A stretch of DNA of 64,000 nt from Kappaphycus alvarezii. Its lineage: Eukaryota; Rhodophyta; Florideophyceae; Gigartinales; Solieriaceae. Position numbers and translations under genes: made by a program. Below, piece by piece: positions 60,641 through 64,000 of the stretch (the first letter of the stretch is position 1; the number at the start of each line of letters is the position of its first letter). The notes under the pieces are model-generated. The model had not been told where the DNA came from. It worked only from the letters and a program-made list of their open reading frames with translations, and did not search any database. The stretch spans positions 310,001 to 374,000 of the forward strand of contig NADL03000490.1 of NCBI GenBank assembly GCA_002205965.3. Direction: 5' to 3'.

Positions 60641-60688
60641 GGGGAATTTCTGCTTGTTTTACTCCCAGAAGATATATCCGATCTATGA
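60641..60688 (+). repeat. Single arm of the dispersed unit
   Basis: GGGAATTTCTGCTTGTTTTA then CTCCCAGAAGATATATCCGA TCTATGATA, a diverged forward arm of the small family. No matching reverse arm lies within 500 bp. Confidence 0.5.
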
Positions 60689-60884
60689 TACCGTATCGTA
60701 GGTGACACTTCTTCCCATATTGTGAAATTCAGGGTTTGGGTCAACCCTTTTCGACACTCAAGTGAGTGAGAGCTACCTGCCATGATCGGCGTTTTCTGTC
60801 CTGAAAGGTTGATGGTCGCTTTGGTCGTCATACATGCGCACAGATGTTGATTTGGAGAGAAGCTGACCTAGATACTTGCACCTT

Positions 60885-63058
60885 TGGGTAAACTACCCAA
60901 CTTGTGTGGCCCAAAAGCGTGCGGAGTTAATTCAAAAATTAACTGCAAATGAGTGCCGCGAGTGGAAATCTGTCGCGCCTGCATCACTCGGAGATGGAAT
61001 GGAAATCGGGTAACGAATTCGAAGAGCTTCTGTTGACGGGAAGAACCGCGACAGGGAGCAGCGGAGGAAGCAAGGCGGCGGGAAAAACCTTGTCTTGCTT
61101 GCCCAAGGCGCCATAGATATCAATCCCAATGTGGGGGAGGAAGATATCGTTTTGGTCGCAGTAAGTGCCATAATGACGATGTTTCCCGCGCTCTGCGAGT
61201 ATCTCGACAGCACCTGTGGTAGCTGTACTTGGCTATATGTGGCGGCGAGCGGAGGGATGGACAACAGTAACCTCGACGGAGATATTGGTTCAGTGAAAGC
61301 AGAAGGCAGCGGGAATGTAAATGTTTGTTCACAGCGCGGGGGACTCCGAATGCCCAGACGAATTGAAAACCTGCTAAAGGATCGGATGCTTGACGAGGGT
61401 CACGATTTCAATTTACTTACAGAAGCAGACGAGAACGTTGCACAGGACTTGATGTCGACGACTCATTCCATATTAATATTTGCAGGTTAATATGTATTGG
61501 CCGCTTGGATCTAAGACGGGTGCGTCGTAGGCCGAGCACCGGGAGCAGATCGCACAGCGAGTAGATTCCGGAAATAGCGCGCTGCCGAGACGGAGAGCCA
61601 GAGAGGCTTTCCACGTGGAGGATGAGGATGTGCGCAAATATCGCACTCGAAATAATTCTAGGAGAGGACCAAATTTAGATAGAGTATCGGAATTTGGAAG
61701 GTCTTTTTACAGATTTTGAATTTGCAAGATATTTTTAATTTGGATGAGTGTGGCAAAATCATGGGTTGACTTTTTATTTTAAGACACGGTGTCATTAATA
61801 TATGCCATTACTTTACACGTGCAAGATCTTCATACTTTACGAAGACGTTGAGACAATTTAAAGTCAAGTCCAAAGTAGTAGGAAGTTTAGAGTCTACTCC
61901 ACACCGAGGAAACATTTTTCCTACGCTGGTCGCAGAGCGTCAGTGGTAGACCCTGCCCCTTCCATACTTTTTTGTAGTCCTCTCAACCCTCTTCCATATA
62001 CATTCTTTTTTTCGTTCAACTATACCACCGTAGCACTTTTGTCGCTTGAAACACCTCATTCTTGGGTTAGTTGGTTCTAAGTATCTCTTCTCCCGACAAT
62101 TTACCCCTATCATTGTCAACATCGTATGTGTTAACTGGCCAGCTATTGTGAAAGTTGTCTTTGAGTCCAATAGATTCTCCCTATCAAGCGATCAAAATCA
62201 AGTTAACTAGGATATTTAGATAAGACATTAATGCTATTTATGAGATGACAGTGGAGTCTAGCATTCGGTTTTATTGTCTCACAGATACCCAAATTTATGA
62301 AGTTGAGAGTCAACTTCAGACCCGAGGAACATTTTTCCTACGCTGGTCGCAGAGAATCAGAAGTAGACCCTGTCCTTTCCGTACATGCTTGTAGTCCTCT
62401 CAACTCTCTTCCGTATGCAATTCTTTTTGTTCGTTCAAATATACCACGGTAGCACTTTTGTCGCTTGCAACACCTCCTTCTTGGAGTAATTAGTTCTGAG
62501 TATCTCTTCTCCCGACGATTTACCCCTATCAGCGGACCTGCACGTACCACGGTGAGGGTGAGAAAGGGAAAAGAAAACAGACGAGAAGGAATATGTGCGC
62601 ACGGAGACATCCGTTCGATCGGCTGCTGCGGACAAGGACGACCTGTCAGACTTCGAAATCATAAGTTTAGTTGTGATCGCAGACTGCAGCCTTTCACCGG
62701 AGACCGGCGAAGAGCAACGCTCGGCAAGAACCGTAGCTTCAAGCAAGGAAGATAGCTGCGGATGGCGGGAGGAGAAGAGCTAGATGAAATACCGAGGGAT
62801 CTCTTCCAGAACAGATGCTGCGTAAGCAGCATCGATAATCTCCGGGGTTTTCGAGAGACCTAGACCGCCAATGGAGAAGACGGGAGACGCCTCGAGCCAG
62901 GCCAGATCCGTGCAGGGCAATTTCAATCGAGGGAACAATTCCCTCTACTTCTCATCGAAGCTTGCGCCGAGTATCGCAAATTGAGTAGGGGGTAGCATAC
63001 GTAGCAAGAACATGAACTTGGAGGCGTTCGCACAGATGCGGTGTAAGATGGGAAAGGT
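60885..63058 (-). mobile_element. RLE-type LINE copy 2, 5'-truncated and interrupted
   Basis: Minus-strand LINE fragment related to 17.8-18.66 kb. Its right (5') end breaks off near 63,058, inside the region between RT and the finger. 62,532-63,058 matches 18,100-18,660 (ERCSSPVSGERLQSAITTKL against ERCSSPVPGERLQSAITTEL). 61,340-61,628 carries the finger region. 60,885-61,340 carries the restriction-like endonuclease (VEVTVVHPSARRH, GIDIYGALGKQDKVFPAALL) and 3' UTR. It therefore links the RT/CCHC half of copy 1 with the scattered 3' scraps as one family. Frames are broken by indels. An LTR-derived insertion splits it at 61,629-62,531. Confidence 0.75.
61629..62531 (+). mobile_element. LTR-leader-partial LTR insertion inside LINE copy 2
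   Basis: LTR 1 runs from TGTGCGCAAATATCGCACT at 61,629 to CCCCTATCA at 62,112 (484 bp). It is followed by about 180 bp of leader (as at 58.4-58.6 kb), then the last ~240 bp of a second LTR to 62,531. GAGGA before and GCGGA after the insertion are a likely 5 bp target duplication with one change. LINE homology resumes directly on both sides. Broken: the whole coding interior is gone, leaving a shape expected from recombination between a leader and an LTR. Confidence 0.75.
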
Positions 63059-63800
63059 TAGAGTGTTTAACACTTGGAATATATATCTTTGTCGGATGAT
63101 GTTTCCAAGCATTTCACCAAATTAAACGCTTTCTGAAATCATACCCAAGTAATTCTGTACCTCTATAGCAGCATTGCTGAATTTTGGATGAGTTTTTTGT
63201 CAGTACGTAATATTCTGATTATTTTTTTCTAGTTGAATATGTTCTGTCTCGGCCTGGTAGACGAGTTCGATTGATTTTCACACTGAAAACAATATAAGAA
63301 CCAGTTTAATGCTGAAAAAAGTACCTAGGGCGCTATTGAGGAATAACAGACATCAGCGGCAACATGTTTTCAGGAGAATGAGGTAATTGAATCTTTCCGG
63401 TGCAGCTAAACTTCTCGTCAGAATCAGGGCGTACCTCTTTTACAGTGACCGGTGCCTTAGTCATAGCGTAGCAGCTGTACGTACAGCTATAGCACTGCAA
63501 AAACCGGAGTAGGTATCGTATTTCACACTAAATACAGTGACTATAAAGAATAAAAGAAGAGAGCGGGCCGATACAGGTTTCTCTTTAAGTAGTTTCACAG
63601 TATTTCCTGATGTATATGTCAGGCAAGAGGAGTCTTATACCAGTTAAATCGCTTCAGACTCGTAGATCCCGAAGGAAAGTAAATGAGATTTATTTTGTGA
63701 AGGATCAATGGTAGATGGGATTGAGGTTTCAGAGACGAGGCCTAATGGGAGGAGCCACTGACATGCCCTGAGGGTGGAGTTTCTCTGGAATATAGAATTT
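63059..63800. other. AT-rich stretch near right edge
   Basis: Begins with a weak arm of the small dispersed unit (AGTGTTTAACACTTGGAATA at about 63,061) at the truncation point of LINE copy 2. No gene or element recognised afterwards. Confidence 0.4.
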
Positions 63801-63804
63801 CAGG

Positions 63805-64000
63805 TTATGAACTTAAAGTGCTGCTCAAAACTCCTCCCAATAAACAGCTGGCATTATTCTGCACGATTCTGGTCTCGTGACTATCTATTAATGTTTGCGG
63901 CGCATCCATAATTGGAACAGTTTCCTTTGCGGCTATGAAAGTCGCAACCCGCTCGGCGAACTCCCGAGCAGTCGGGTTCCAGCCCCCCAAGGTGGAAAGT
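63805..64000 (-). CDS. Possible 3' end of a gene running off the right edge
   Basis: Open on the minus strand from base 64,000 to a stop at 63,805-63,807, about 64 codons, with no ATG required inside the window. Composition is protein-like (GGWNPTAREFAERVATFIAA, KETVPIMDAPQTLIDSHETR) and GC content rises over the stretch. No family recognised. It could be the last exon of a real gene or another element fragment. Confidence 0.3.
   Translation of the reverse strand, partial: LSTLGGWNPTAREFAERVATFIAAKETVPIMDAPQTLIDSHETRIVQNNASCLLGGVLSSTLSS

Noticed and set aside
1-64000. CRISPR array, tRNA or rRNA genes
   Set aside because: No regularly spaced direct repeats with unique spacers and no cloverleaf or rRNA landmarks were seen. 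The short repeats are dispersed and inverted.

Overview
The window is eukaryotic DNA dominated by transposable elements. It has long AT-rich stretches with no convincing genes, broken by GC-richer islands that are nearly all mobile-element remains. The copia-type integrase and its hinge region look fungal, and the one plausible host gene has a short CT-rich leader running into a CAAAATG start. I therefore lean towards a repeat-rich fungus, but the sequence does not settle the host. I see no prokaryotic features, tRNA, rRNA or CRISPR array.

Layout. 1-881 (minus) is a decayed protein-coding gene running off the left edge. 0.9-17.8 kb is AT-rich with nothing I can name. 17.8-20.69 kb is a LINE with reverse transcriptase and a CCHC finger, whose 5' part is inverted relative to its 3' part, as in twin priming. 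20.69-26.56 kb (minus) is a Ty3/gypsy fossil (A) with one LTR. 26.6-29 kb holds an anonymous reading frame, copies of a small inverted-repeat element, a LINE 3' scrap, and one half of a ~600 bp dispersed repeat. 33.7-38.97 kb (plus) is a much older copy (C) of the same Ty3 family. 39.7-43.4 kb (minus) is a copia-type fossil (D). 44.3-46.1 kb holds small repeats and two LINE 3' ends. 46.49-53.02 kb (plus) is a third Ty3 copy (B) with its 3' LTR. 54.0-55.4 kb is a cluster of three LINE 3' ends. 55.45-56.05 kb is the other half of the dispersed repeat. 56.4-58.1 kb (minus) is a tyrosine-recombinase retroelement fossil with RNase H and recombinase parts. 58.2-59.04 kb is an LTR plus leader. 59.06-59.65 kb (minus) is the best host-gene candidate, with an in-frame TAG. 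60.89-63.06 kb (minus) is a second long LINE copy split by a 0.9 kb LTR-derived insertion. A short frame runs off the right edge.

How the parts relate. Fossils A, B and C belong to one Ty3 lineage of different ages. A and B share an extra protein module downstream of the integrase that I do not recognise, and B carries a second, related module after it. The LINE family supplies at least seven copies. Their shared C-terminal sequence, with a DVTVVHP-like strand and a DIYG(A/S) motif, identifies a restriction-like endonuclease (RLE) LINE. The most unusual items are the extra Ty3 module, the twin-primed RLE LINE, the roughly 110 bp inverted-repeat unit found at least seven times, and the 198-codon gene with one in-frame stop.
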